Shown here piece by piece: positions 10,057 to 22,400 of a stretch of 64,000 bases of DNA (position 1 is the first letter of the stretch; every line of letters begins with the position of its first letter). Both the position numbers and the translations under genes were made by a program. The stretch spans positions 501,496 to 565,495 of the forward strand of contig NW_024755055.1 in the NCBI RefSeq assembly GCF_018991925.1, given 5' to 3'. This DNA is from Homarus americanus (lineage: Eukaryota; Arthropoda; Malacostraca; Decapoda; Nephropidae). The notes under the pieces are model-generated. The model ran no database searches, had not been told where the DNA came from, and saw nothing but the letters and a program-made list of their open reading frames with translations.

Positions 10057-12057
10057 CAGTGGGTATGTCTTTAGTTCATTCCCATGGTGGTACCTTGCCC
10101 ATTTGTTGACTTCAACTATGGGAGAACCACGATCCCATTTTTGACAACTTGTGTGCCTTTCTGTACCCATAACAGGTCCCGCGGGGTCCACGATGCTTTA
10201 GTTGAATCACCATAGACCCGGCCCGAGCAGGACGGTGGTGTGCAGGGGGCAGTGCAGTCAACCAGACGCTGTAACACAGATGATACATAACACATATATT
10301 GGTTGTTGATAGGAGATACAGACATACTTGCAACAGATAGTTCTCAGTGAAACCCAAGAGAGAGAAAAAGAGCACCAGGTATGTCTCAGGCGATACAACT
10401 ATCACGTGCTGTGCCGTAAATGAAACTAACCCGCATAGTTGGCATAACAATACAGACATTCTTCTAATACTACACTAACGTTTTTGGTGGTGGGCGGAAA
10501 TAAAGAAAAAAAAAAACCAGATACGTGACTTAGACACATACTAATGGGTGATGTCTTGTAGATGATATTTACACATTTACTGTAGTAGTTATTTGTGTAA
10601 AGATGCAAGTAGTTAAAATGTATGAAATGCAGGCGGGATATTAAGACAAGTACACATTAAATGATTCTGACAAATAAAACCTCACTGTAAATGTAGAGAC
10701 AAAACTTACAGACATACATACATACATATTGGTGGCTGGTAGACAGACATGGTGCTGAGAGGTACACACACACACATACGATGTTTTCAGTTATTAATGT
10801 GACGAACACGAACGATGAAAAAGGGACAACTCCAAAAGTACACCAATATTTCCACCACTATTTGTATGTCAGTGAAAAATGTAGTACGTACTATTTCCAC
10901 TCTTAGGCATCACGACACATACAGGAAAATTAATGACACTAGTGTTAGAGGGAAGACACACACTCGGTATTTGTGTTTACCGACACAGATGTAACTGAAA
11001 ACCAAGCCCCCAATCACAGGGTATTGACACTACTGAGGTGACACACATACACTCGTGCTGACACTGTGAGATGACAATAGTATATATTAACCTTGTATCT
11101 GTGTATTCATCAGCTAACATTAAATTGTTCATAAGTTACCACTCGCGTATCAAGTAAACAAATTATATATGATGTTTGAAACACTGTACTTCGTCTGTTG
11201 ATAACCATACAAACGGTATACTAAGTGCATGTTAACATAAACGGCTTTAATGTGAATATAGTCACGCTTTCTCTTAACCTCTCGCATCTTCATATATAAC
11301 TGGGTATACAGTACTATTTTTCCGAGCGTCGTACCGCTGCACTGCCAAATGCACCGTCACGCCACTGCTGCCGGCGCCAAGGCCAAATCAGATATGTTTT
11401 ATTTTCCACTTCGTATCACAATATAGATGCTGTCCTCTGAAGATTCTCGTCAGATTTTCTTGTTAATGTGAGTGGGATCGAAGACGAAAATTTTGGGTTT
11501 CTGTTGGTAGATGTGAATGGAACTTTGTCGTGTTTTGTTTTTCCTTTTGTTGGTACAGCTCACAGATTCGTCTTCTATCCCAGTGGTGAATGGTTATTGG
11601 CATTCATATTATTATATCATATTAATTCCCAAGTGAATCGTAGTCCTGTAGTTGGTTTTGTTAATATTATTCCTCTATCTGAAAATAAAGGCCCTTTGAA
11701 TAAATCCTGTTTCGTTCTTAACCTAACAATTACAGGAAATGTAAGATGGACGTCAACAGCTGTGGGTGTAGCGGTACCCCTTGGGGGACCGCATACACCA
11801 ACAGAACAATTTTAAAACCCATGACCTCCATCATTCAATAAGACGTGTTTCAGACTTATCTACTTTACTATTCTGCCTTAATGATAAAAAAAAAAAAAAC
11901 ATTGAATGTGTAATCAGTTGAAATTTTAGGTACAGTAATTCCTTGACACTTTTCTGTGAGCACTGCTAGTAACTATAGTACAAACAATAGAAAGAAACTA
12001 GGACACTCCTTGTTCAATATCTTAGTTACCACAATAGGATGAGGTTGTAGTGGCTCC
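10057..12057. other. Intergenic sequence, nothing recognised
   Basis: AT-rich with scattered ACACAC. A 115-codon + strand open frame at 11468-11815 has no splice context or recognisable domain and is not called as a gene. Confidence 0.4.
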
Positions 12058-12156
12058 NNNNNNNNNNNNNNNNNNNNNNNNNNNNNNNNNNNNNNNNNNN
12101 NNNNNNNNNNNNNNNNNNNNNNNNNNNNNNNNNNNNNNNNNNNNNNNNNNNNNNNN
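12058..12156. other. Assembly gap (99 N)
   Basis: Run of N; content unknown. Translated frames crossing it are meaningless. Confidence 1.
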
Positions 12157-12243
12157 TGCATTGTGAGATATTGACATGTACGTACGTTTGTGTGCCCATA
12201 CAAAAGAATTGACAACTGGCCACTTACAGTACGCTACAAGGTA

Positions 12244-12349
12244 CAGTCACCCAAAAAAGTCCCGTCGCGAACTCGAAGCAGTAGACACCGATACATTATT
12301 CTGTCCACAAATGCTTCGGGGTTCGCGACAGGACTTTTTTGGGTGAGTG
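12244..12349. mobile_element. 106-bp palindromic MITE
   Basis: Starts CAGTCACCCAAAAAAGTCC and ends in the near inverse complement (GGACTTTTTTGGGTGAGTG), flanked by TA at 12242-12243 and 12350-12351. Arms are about 38 bp with a short loop. No coding capacity. TA target suggests mariner/pogo-like mobilisation. Confidence 0.85.
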
Positions 12350-12351
12350 TA

Positions 12352-13919
12352 CCACCCAATCTGTACCTACTGTTATAACAATACCCATGAAAATCCCTTT
12401 AACAGGTAAGGAATCCTCCACTCCCCACAGTCACCGGTTGGAACATCAGATCTGTCGTATGTCAGAGCCGAACAGTAACGGTACCAAGAATACCCGACAA
12501 AACCTTTTTTTTTACCACAACAAGCCTACATCTCAAGATACTCTGCCGTTTGAGTGGTCAGTCACGTTTTTGTAATGTTCCGTTGGCAATCACTGGGCTG
12601 TACAGTTTCCACAATGTACGAGAGAATGTGCACCACCGTTGATGAAATGCGGTCTTTAATTCACACTCATAACACTGGCAGTTTTTCCAGTTCACAAATA
12701 CCCCAAGAGTTTCCAGATTGCCCCCGAGGGGGGGTTAGTTTATTGGGCACCCCCTTACATCCCGTGCAAGGTGAAGAAGCGTTTACAGTGCCTATCCGGG
12801 AAGCGTGCGGAGTTCGCGCTCGGCTTTTACGACTCGTGCATTGAGGGCGTAAAAGTCTGAAGGGTCATGGGTTTTGTCAGCAAGTGACAGAAAGAGGAGC
12901 TCGTGGGGAATTCCCGGTAAGATTTATGTTTATGGCAAAGCGTGGCAGGTCCCTAATGTGTTAAGTGCCAGGCATTGACAATATTAAGGGACATATCTTG
13001 TAGTGCGATGGCGCGGACGTTGTTCTCGGCGTAGATACGTAGTCCATTAGCACGTCCACACGGTGGTCAATCGATGCGGAGAACCGGATTGGACGGGCCC
13101 CGGCAGGTGGACAGGGGCAGGCTAGGTAGCCAGCAGTGATGCCAGGCGGCGGTGGAGTAGGCCGCGAGCAAGAGGGGGAGGGGGGGGTGACTGGTTAGCA
13201 GCTGGAGTCATGGGTAGGTCAAAGTGTTTCAATACTCTTGGTAAATTCGATCTGATGTTTGGGCATCAAAATGATCTAATTTCAGTAGTACTTGGAAACT
13301 TGTAGCTATCCCCAAGGACAAGCCACTCGTACTGACAGACTCGACTGGTTTTACTAACAACAAAGACAGTTGAAGCTTTGAACGTCACTTAATGGATCTT
13401 CTAACTATAATGAGACATATCTAAGTTGCCTTAACACATACCACCACAGCTGCAATTTCCAATTGTGTGTCGTTATACGAAGGAATAACAAAGTCTGTGG
13501 GTGCACTGTGACGACGGAGAGAAAACGGAGGACTCGGACATCCCGAAGCGACGAGAAATGAAACGCGTCAGACGGGCGACTCCATAAAGAAAGCACAGCT
13601 ACACGTTAACCCACAAACCAGCCTCCGCTTTCATTCTCCTTCTGTAGTTCCCACTATACCTTGCCCTAAATATCCCTGTTCACCTCAGAGCCACGGCTGT
13701 TTTATGTCGGTGTTCCGACCGACCGTTTTGAGCGTAATAAGAATCGTCCGATTTTACGTTAAGTAACATGCACGACCGTGGTCATTACATGTTGAACCCA
13801 GTGTTTTTTTAATGCCAATTTTTCCTCAATTTCAAAGTCTTTCCAATGTTAAACAAGTAAAAGGTAATTTTATAGAATAAAATACACGTTGTGGCGGAAA
13901 TGCAATAGAAGAAAAGGTT
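12352..13919. other. Intergenic sequence, nothing recognised
   Basis: Mixed composition; G-rich patch at 13135-13190. Short open frames lack any supporting signal. Confidence 0.4.
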
Positions 13920-15000
13920 TTTGGAATTGCCCAAAGTACAGACTCCAAATGTTAAATTCACTGCATGACCAGACCTATAATTTGGACTGAACCTTGGTCG
14001 TGTTAAATTGAAAGACCGGGTCATTATTTAGTACTGTAGTGGTCTATTATGTCAGATGGAAGTTCATATTTGTAGGTTAGATTTTCAAATATGTGGATTG
14101 GAATTTAGTATTTTGCCACTTCTGGTGTTATCAGACTAGTTTAAACCAGTGAAGATCGAACTACAGTACAGGGCCACTGTCGATACGAGAATGTGTATTT
14201 TGAAAGTAAAAAGCAGCATATTAATTTCATCATTGGGTTATGTTGTGAAAATGTAATACTATTTGAAGATGAATAGAGCGGTATTTCCTAAAAGGTATTA
14301 GCGTTTAAGTACAGTATTTGAGACCCTTTCCAAATGGCAGACGTAGTGCAGATTTTATTCTATTTTGATTCGGTATAATAAAGGATTTAAATGGTATAAA
14401 AAATATAAATGGAATAATTTCATTGGTTACATATATTATATATTCAATATGTACTCAACCCGTACACGTTTGACTTTGCTTGCACAGAATATAATGAAAC
14501 ATAGCTCTTTACGGGTCTTGAAGAAATAAGAAAGATGCTGGAGAGCAGTTTTTTGAAGAGACAAGTTGCTTGTAGTGTAACACTTATTTGGTAGGAAACC
14601 AGAAACTCACTCTAAAGCTGTGGGAAGGATCCGCCTCCCACTAACCGCGGTAGAGCTGGCAAGTAATTCTTCCGATGGCGTTCTCCAGCAACAGTTAAAA
14701 ACCAAGATAACTGCTGTAGAATCTCCCAATCGCTCTGATGGGGTCGAGGTCACACTACAGCTTGCTCGGTCAAGTCGTATAGGCTTCACGTTCGTGTAAA
14801 GAGCGTGTGCTAGAGATAAAGTAAAAAGCAAGAACATTAATGTAGTTTAACCCTGGTGTAACACAAGACTTAGAAGGTATAGTTTTGTTAATATCCATAG
14901 ACTAATAAACTTTAGCATTTTTGTCAAGAGAAAAATCAAACTATGGTTTAGAATCACTAACAAATAATTGAAAAGCCAAATACTTCAAGATACACTTCTG
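13920..15000. repeat. Duplicated block Y, copy 1
   Basis: Direct-repeat partner of 15645-16870. Shared runs include TTTAGTACTGTAGTGG, CTTCTGGTGTTATCAGACTA, GTGAAGATCGAACTACAGTA and GTTAATATCCA(T/A)AGAC. Indels and substitutions are frequent, so the duplication is not recent. Confidence 0.85.
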
Positions 15001-15009
15001 GACTATCAG

Positions 15010-15640
15010 TATGTTTTCTTAACAAATGGGCACATATTGGAACCTGTTAAACATTGGCACGTTTGAAGTGACAGTGTACTGATGACTGGGTAGCTGTAGA
15101 TATCCATGGATATTTTTTGGCAGGTGTGGGGTATAGCAGAGGAACAGGTTAATGAGCCCAGGTCAAAATGATGTCCAGAGGTTAAAATTGGGATTGGGCA
15201 CTTTAATTTTCATAATTGCTCTATAAGAAAAGTCATACACAAAAGTGTAATGAGAACGTTATAAATGGAAGAAAATATATTAATGTAAAACAGTAGCTTA
15301 AATTTAGGGGATGATATATTTGGGTTTTAACAGGCCAATGGTAGGGAGACGAAAAGTGAGGTAATCTTGAAGTCACAACAGAGAACCGGCTTCAGCTGGG
15401 AAGAGAAGAGCCCCTGTAGGTTACTGAAGGAGAAAGTGTGGTTTGTGGAAGAGGAAGATTTGGTGACCCGAGTGGCTGAACAAGTAGAAGAAATCGATTT
15501 TAAGGGGTAGGGATTAAAACATGGAGAGAGGTGTGTCAAGGTAGAGTACAGATAGGAGTGTGTGTGTGTCAAGGTAGAGTAGAGGAGAGAGGCATGTCAA
15601 GGAAGAGTAGATAGAGGTGTCAAGGTTGAGTAGACGAAGG
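15010..15640. repeat. Duplicated block X, copy 2 (CpG-depleted)
   Basis: Copy of 8328-9100 lying between the two Y blocks. Many CG sites of copy 1 read TG or CA here. Its 3' end (15535-15640) has expanded into about four imperfect copies of a GTCAAGGTAGAGTAGA-type unit that occurs once in copy 1. Confidence 0.85.
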
Positions 15641-15644
15641 GTCT

Positions 15645-16870
15645 AAGATTTGTCCAAACTACAGATTGCAACTCTTAAATTTACTATATGAGCAGACTTA
15701 TAATTTTACTCTAATTTCGACTTCACATTGGTCGTGTTAAATGAAAGACTTCGGGTCAATATTTAGTACTGTAGTGGTGTGTCAATGATGGAAGTTCATA
15801 TTATTTCTAGGTAACACATTCAAATATCTTGTTTGGAATGTATTATTTCACTACTTCTGGTGTTATCAGACTATATCAAGATTAGTTTAAACCAGTGAAG
15901 ATCGAACTACAGTACAGGGTATTCGTTTTTTGCCCATTCTGGCTACGAGAAAGGGCATTTTAAAAGATTAGAAAGTATAAACCAGCACATTAATCTCATC
16001 ATTTGGGTGAGGTCGTAATTACATTTTAAGATGAATATAGCGGTGTTTGCCAAGAGGTAAAAGCGTTTAATATCTTAAAGTATAGTACGTATTTCAGGAC
16101 TAACTTGACAAATAGCAGACGTACTTCAGATTTTATTCTACTCAAGGTTTTGATTCCGTAAAATCTAGGAATTAAATTATTCCATAAAACATAAGTGGTA
16201 TACAAGTAGAACAATTTTATTAAACTCTTATTGGTTACATACATTGTATATTCAATATGTACTCAACCCAAACATATTTGGGTTTACTTTCACAGAATAT
16301 AATACAACACAGCTCTTTACTGGGAATACACCTGGACACAGATTATGACCCACAAATGGGGTCTGGGAGGGAGTTGAAGAAATAACAAAAATGCTGGAAA
16401 GCATCTTTTTGAAGAGACAAATTGCTTGTAGTTTAACACTTACTAGGTAACAAGAATATTTTCACTCAAGTTGTGGAAAGAATCCACCTCCCAGTAACCG
16501 GGGTAGGGTTCGAGTAGGCAAGAAATTCTTCCGATGGTGTTCTCCAGCAACAGTTAAAGAAACCAAGACAACTTTTGTAGAATCTCTCGATTGTTCTGAT
16601 GGGGTAGAGGTCACACTGCAGTTTCCTCGGTCAACTCGTATAGGTCCCACGTTCGTCTAACGAGCGTGTTCTAGAGATGAAATAAAACGTAAGATTAATG
16701 TAATTTTATCCTGGTGGAATGGTACAACACAAGACTTCCTTAAAAGGTTTAGTTTTGTTAATATCCAAAGACCAATAAAATTTACCATTTTTGTCAAGTG
16801 AAAGTTCAAACTGAGGCTTCATATTCACAAACCAATAATTTCTAAGCTAAATACTTCAAGATTTACTTAC
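15645..16870. repeat. Duplicated block Y, copy 2
   Basis: Copy of 13920-15000, in the same orientation and about 1.7-1.9 kb downstream. It carries an extra ~80 bp near 16330-16380. No ORF is conserved between the two copies. Confidence 0.85.
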
Positions 16871-18445
16871 AATATTGAGTAGAGTTTAACACTATAGATG
16901 TTGTATGGTCGTCGCGCACCAGTGTTCTGTGTTCTCAGGCCGTCTACCGGGCATTATATACAGGCGGTCCACATTCCCTGACCAATCACAAGCTGTTTGT
17001 TAGGGTAAGTTTTAGCCACTGGGAACATACCTTTTTATGACGTCAAGGTCGCACCATGCGAATGGTTGTAACGCCGGCAGGTTTGCCAATCCGGATGTGC
17101 AAATGGCTGTTTGATGACGAGTAAATGATTGAAAGTTTATTGTGACATAAAAGAAGTGTATAACGTGAAAAAAAATATTAGAAAAGCGTATTTAGAGGAG
17201 GTGTGAAAATGTATTCACTGCCTTACTTATCTGTGTAGAAATTGTGAATGTATGAAATGTTTTACAAGAGTAATATTGGCCTCACTTGAAGTGTCAGACG
17301 ATTGTTAAGAGACATATACATGAAAATAGTATTATTGTTATATAAAAAAGTCCTAAAATTGAAGACAATAGCATAAAAAGTACATTGATAAAGAGAGAAG
17401 AAGAAGAATGAACCATTGAGTTATTATTAACGTTTACTTGTAATTAACTAAACAGCAGAAACACTAAAACTCTCCAAAGCTTTTAAATCTTACAGGTGAG
17501 TATTCAAAGATACACATGTGTTACAGGAACCGAACATACACATTAAAACAAAGTAGAGTGGTAAGTGTTGTTTGTACTCGGCAGATGAATGTAATATACT
17601 GTACTCGTAAACTTGCTCCGAGGAGAGTCAATTACATCGGGTGTGGTTAGAGAGGTGAAACTCGTACAATTTGATAATGATTTCAGGCCTCACACGTACA
17701 GTACAGCACCTTGGAGAGTAAATGTGGTACCTGGTAATATAGTGTACATTTATTTCAAGGAATTATTATATAACATTTAGTATCATGTGGATTAGTACAC
17801 GTAAGATGGTGTTAGTAAATACATACGAGAATGTTACCACGATTTGAAGTGTGATTTTTTAATTGTTATAATTAAGTTATAAATATATACCTTTGACGGT
17901 AATGTGTAAACATTATTCGGGTCGTGACTTTATTAAATTGACCGTTCGTAATTGTCACCAAGGAATGGAGATGCGAGTGGTTGTAGGGTATGTTGTTATT
18001 TCCATGTTGGAAGGAAACTTTATTGACTACGATACTGCCACTGTAGTGTGTGAGTTGCTCTCCTAACTTTTTGGTTCGTTTTCTTATCACAAATTGTGTG
18101 GTGTTTGTTGTTCGGTGTAAATCCCCAAGAGTAGTTTATGTGGCAGTTGGTGATAATCCCCTCGTTTGGTTGTGCCGGTGTTTACTGGAGAAGTTCGGGG
18201 TCCCGGGGATTCGGAAAGCAGGACTCTGGCGGTTTTGAGCTGGAGAAATTTGGACTATAGTTTACGAAATGGAGTTTGTTTTAATAATGTTGAAGATTAC
18301 ACGAGAGTTTTCAATGTATCCTTGTACTGTGACGCCTAGGTGAAGAATAAAATGGTGAAAATTGGAAGTTATTCGAATGAGCGGATTCAGTGAGGAGTGA
18401 GCGACTAATTTGACGGTTCAGTAGCGAGTTGGCGGGAAGGTAGGG
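16871..18445. other. Non-coding DNA entering the G/T-rich domain
   Basis: From about 17.1 kb the + strand becomes rich in G and T relative to C and A. No gene is recognised. It lies directly upstream of the core promoter at 18446. Confidence 0.4.
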
Positions 18446-18508
18446 TATTTAAAGGCTGGACGAGCAAGGATGAATCAGTTACAATCGGATACTAGTGTCT
18501 GGTGGTAG
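18446..18508 (+). promoter_or_regulatory. TATA + Inr core promoter
   Basis: TATTTAAA at 18446-18453 lies 31 bp upstream of a perfect arthropod initiator TCAGTT (18475-18480, A+1 at 18477). At +28 to +32 (18504-18508) GGTAG matches four of five bases of the downstream promoter element RGWYV. Spacing is what is known for TATA/Inr promoters. It faces the G/T-rich region and the splice donor CTGCAG|GTAAGT at about 19231. It could drive a host non-coding RNA or belong to an old LTR; the sequence does not decide. Confidence 0.55.
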
Positions 18509-20179
18509 TATTAGCTACAGTACAAAGTGAAGAAGAAAAGAAAAGTGCTTATAAAGTGGTGTTAAGACATTTGTTCGTTCCGCAGTTAGTTGAACGGTTT
18601 TCTTAAACGTTTTTGTGAGTTCTTTAACACAAGTTGTATGGTGTATTTGGCTTGTGGTCTGTGAAACCTATTTAAGGATCCTTCTGTGTTTGTGATTAAT
18701 TAGCGAGTTTGTGAAGGTGTTTAAGTTCATGGAGTAGAGAATATTTTTGTAAATACGTTAGTTTAATTGAAATAACGTTGATGTTTCGTGGCAAGTGATT
18801 TGAAAATTTAAAGTGAATTTTATGAAATTAGCTGAATGTGTTGCGTTTTTGTAAGAAAGCTCATTGAGATTAAGTGACGGAAAGTGAATTGACGAGAGCG
18901 TCAAGATTGTAAGTCGATGTAGTTACTTGGTTTTTGGAGATTGAAATATCCTCTTGAGCTAAAGTTGTTTGGATACGCACTTGAAATCCGTGCATATTAT
19001 AATATTTGTTTATTCGTGTAGACGGTTGTGATTGACTGTCCATAAGACGAATAGATTTTGTATTACTGTACCTTGAAGTAGGACAGATCATAGTTAAATG
19101 TTGAAAATCGGTGAATTGAAAAAGATGCCGTATTTATGTGTTTGTGTGTTTTGATGCCATAAATCGGAGAGGAAGTGAAGAAAATACTTATTCCGCCAGC
19201 GACCGGAGATGAACGAGGGGAAAGGACTGCAGGTAAGTGACTATAAATATTGAGAGTTTACTTAGTGATGAAAAGATAGGGATTTGACGTGAATAACCAT
19301 ATTTCGAGCTCGAGTTGAGTTAGTTAATTCTTAATAAGTGTAGTGTGGACTAGAAAAGCAAATGGTGTGGTCTCGATTACAAGTACTTGTTTACTAATAT
19401 TTGATTAGTTAATGTATTGTGAGGGAAGCGTTAGAACGTGGGTTATTAGCGTGAAACGAGTTTGGAGTGTGGCTTGATAACCGGTATATAATCATTGGAA
19501 TGGCCACGTGATAGTAGTTAGGAAAATAAATATTGTGACAATGTATAGGTTTTTGTGCGTTGTAGGAAGAGAGCGTAGTGTGTGGTGTGAATTTTTGATA
19601 ATTAAAAACAAAAATAATGGCTATAATTACGAGTGTAGACTATAAAAGGGTGAAATTAGTTTAAAAAGAAATTTGTATGTAAAATAAGCGGCTGAAAGTC
19701 GTAGGTTTTGAATGCACAGTCGGCCAAAGATCCACCGACCTTATTCTGGGTCTCGTGTTCGTAATTTTACCTGTCAATACTTTGTGATGGAAGGCTGCAT
19801 GTAAAGGAAATTGGGTGATCTGTTTTTGGGCGTATAACTGTCAGGATAAGTATTAAAGAAAGCAAAGGTAGTATTTTTGTAATAAAAGATTGATTAAGGC
19901 GTGAAGTTGAAAAATGTTCGTATGTGTGCGCAATTAGTGAAGAAAATTGTATTAATGACTAGTTTGTATAAAATGTAGTGTACGTGTATTAAGATTTTGT
20001 AGTAGTTTATTTCAGATTGTACGAACCGCAAGGAGGAAGCTGTAGAGGACTGGCGCATGAGCGTTAAATTGGAGCCAACTAGGTAGGGGAGAGGTTGATT
20101 TTTGCAGAGAAGTGGTTGGATTGACCGGAAGTTGTAGTTTAGGAATAAGTAAGGCGAGGGAAATTTGTGAGTAGGTGTT

Positions 20180-20224
20180 GTGTTTGTGCTGTTATATACT
20201 GGAGGCTATATAATGGTACTACAC
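20180..20224 (+). ncRNA. Hairpin 3 of a covarying family (loop CTGGAGGC)
   Basis: The inner stem TTATATA/TATATAA encloses the octamer loop CTGGAGGC, identical to the loop of the hairpin at 24399. The outer stem pairs largely with G-U wobbles. Compared with the two hairpins near 24.3-24.4 kb, two inner C-G pairs are replaced by T-A pairs on both sides, so the fold is kept. Function unknown. Confidence 0.5.
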
Positions 20225-21242
20225 TCTCGGTTGTGTGTTTTTAGGTTAGTATGAAATTGTCGTAGATATAGGGTAGGTGAGGTGGCCGTTTGGGTTAAGG
20301 TAACATTGTTAGGCAGATTAGAGTTTGATTAATTGTATATGCTTTGGTTTGAGTAGTTTTAAATTGGCAGTTTGAAATGTAAGTGAAAATTTGCAGGTTG
20401 AGTCGTAACTACTGTTGGATGAAATGAAATGTAATTTGACATTGGGTTTTGAGAAAGTGATAATTAGTGAGTTTTATTGCAGGTGTATGTATGGAAGACT
20501 AATGGCTTATACTGTGGAAAAAAGAAGAGAACGTGGCAGACGGTTTGAGGTGGAGCCTAGCGCGTCCACACTTACGGTGACGACTGTGTGAATACGGTAT
20601 TTAAAATGGAAGGTGTTGTTGATGACTAAAGTGAAGTCGCAGCTGATAGTTGTAGATGTAATAGGAAAGTTGATAAGTGGTTCATGGGTAATATAATAGT
20701 ATTGAGAATTAGTTTGAGTTTTAAATATTGGGTAATAATCGATTAAATTTTTTTCAGGTTGTTGGAGGTGGAAGGAGCAGGTATTATTATTTTGAGGTAG
20801 ACTGATGGGTAAGTGATCTTGTTAATTGGAAGTTATTAAAATTGTTTTTGTGAAATTGTAAATTGATTTTTGGCCGTAGAGTAATAGAAAGTTGGCACTA
20901 AAATAAAGCATTGTGTTGAAGTTAGTTTGTGGCTCAGTTTGGTAATGTAGCCTAATTTGAGCCGTTGTTCGTTTATACTCGATGTCAAAGTTGTGTGCCT
21001 CGGCTGTAGATTATTTTGGAATGTAAATGGTTAAAGATACTTTGAGTGAGGATAAAAGGGTAACGAGTTGGTTTTTTTCAGGTTGGTGTCTGGCGGTGGA
21101 GGAACTTGGGCGAATTGTGTCGGCTAGAGCCGAGTGGACGGACGCAGTATGGCGGCGTTGGAAATGGAAGGAGTGACGACTAGTTTGTGTGTAATAGATT
21201 GGAAGGGTGTGGGTACAAAGATTTGGAGATTGGAGCAAGAGG

Positions 21243-21384
21243 GGGTGCCGGCGGTAGAGCGGTACCGCTCTCGCCTCGCAAGTGAGAGTCACGGGTTCGA
21301 ATCCCAGGCCGGTGGAAAGTGGTTTGGACACACTTCCTAGACCCCTGTGTCCCTGTTGACCTAGCAGTAAATTAGGTACCTGTT
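21243..21384 (+). mobile_element. tRNA-Ala-derived SINE
   Basis: The 5' half resembles a tRNA: D-arm GGTAGAGCGGTACC, anticodon arm CTCGC-CTCGCAA-GTGAG with anticodon CGC (alanine), and B box GGTTCGAATCC. Acceptor pairing is poor and no clean tRNA 3' end exists, so it is not a functional tRNA gene. The tail (GGTGGAAAGTGGTTTGGACA, then CCTAGCAGTAAATTAGGTAC) matches the body of a tRNA-derived SINE that I associate with decapod crustaceans; this recall is unchecked. Confidence 0.7.
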
Positions 21385-21715
21385 GTAAATCGAAAGTTGC
21401 GAATTCGTATTCAGGGAAAAGTTGTTGGAGCTTGCAGTAAGTTGGCAAGAAAATGTTTGGGGTTGTATGCCCTCGACCCAAAATGTGACGGCCCTTGAGG
21501 TTTGTGGTCACTTAACTAATGAGACATGAAGGCAAGCATGAAGTTGGGATGCTGTGTAGTTGGGCGGTTCTACTACCTGTATGGAGCTGGGCACTAGACT
21601 GTGTTGGCTAAGCAAGTGGACTTATGGTAGCCATCCAGAGGTGGGGGAGAAGCCTTTGATGTTTGAAAGGAGCCAAGTGTTGGAACGAGCACCATCTCCT
21701 TAAAGGTAATGTATT

Positions 21716-22027
21716 CTTAAGTGGCTGAATGTGTGTGTGAGATTGAGATGAAAATTGAATATCGAATTTGGTCCTTTGTACTAATTGTGTTGTATATATC
21801 GTGCAGGAGTTGTTGCCGTCCTTAACAAGTGTGATAATGGAGAGGGACATGAACGCCGGACTGAAATGAGAGGCAGTAAAGGTGTAAGTATTGTCGTGGA
21901 ATGAGGAAGTCTTGTTGCACTATATTGTGTATTTATTTGAAGAGCAGATTATTTGTAACTCATATTGGTGGTGGAGGAATATGGCGGAATTTGAGAGGAG
22001 CGTGTCGACACTTCGTAATGTATGGTC
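21716..22027. repeat. Recent tandem duplication, unit 1
   Basis: Nearly identical to 22028-22400. Contains the splice-like acceptor ATCGTGCAG (21797-21805), a short G-rich segment and the donor-like GTGTAAGTATTG. Confidence 0.85.
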
Positions 22028-22400
22028 TTAAGTGGCTGAATGTGTGTGTGAGATTGAGATGAAAATTGAATATCGAATTTGGTCGTGTTGTATTTGTTAT
22101 TTTTTGTATTAAGTTGTGTTTGTACTAATTGTGTTGTATATATCGTGCAGGAGTTGTTGCCGTCCTTAACAAGTGTTTGATAATGGAGAGGGACATGAAC
22201 GCCGGACTGAAATGAGAGGCAGTAAAGGTGTAAGTATTGTCGTGGAATGAGGAAGATTGGTTAATTGAAGTTGCATGGATATTGTGTATTTATTTGAAGA
22301 GCAGATTATTTGTAACATTTGTTTCTGTTTCATGTTGGTGGTGGAGGAATATGGCGGAATGGGTGAGAGGAGCGTGTCGACACTTCGTACGGTGATGTTA
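22028..22400. repeat. Recent tandem duplication, unit 2
   Basis: Second copy of 21716-22027, longer by two short insertions (about 45 bp near 22085 and some 30 bp near 22255-22330). High identity in presumed exon and intron parts alike indicates a young event rather than selection on an exon. Confidence 0.85.

Noticed and set aside
11468..11815. 115-codon + strand ORF
   Set aside because: Starts with a reasonable Met but has no recognisable domain, no splice context and AT-rich codon use.
11973..12223. ORFs crossing the N run
   Set aside because: They translate gap characters.
14607..16650. Related minus-strand ORFs in the two Y blocks (14607-14837 and 16462-16650)
   Set aside because: They are duplicates only because the DNA is duplicated; lengths and frames diverge, with no sign of coding constraint.
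21243..21316. A functional tRNA-Ala(CGC) gene
   Set aside because: Anticodon arm and B box are good but the acceptor stem does not pair and a SINE body follows directly.
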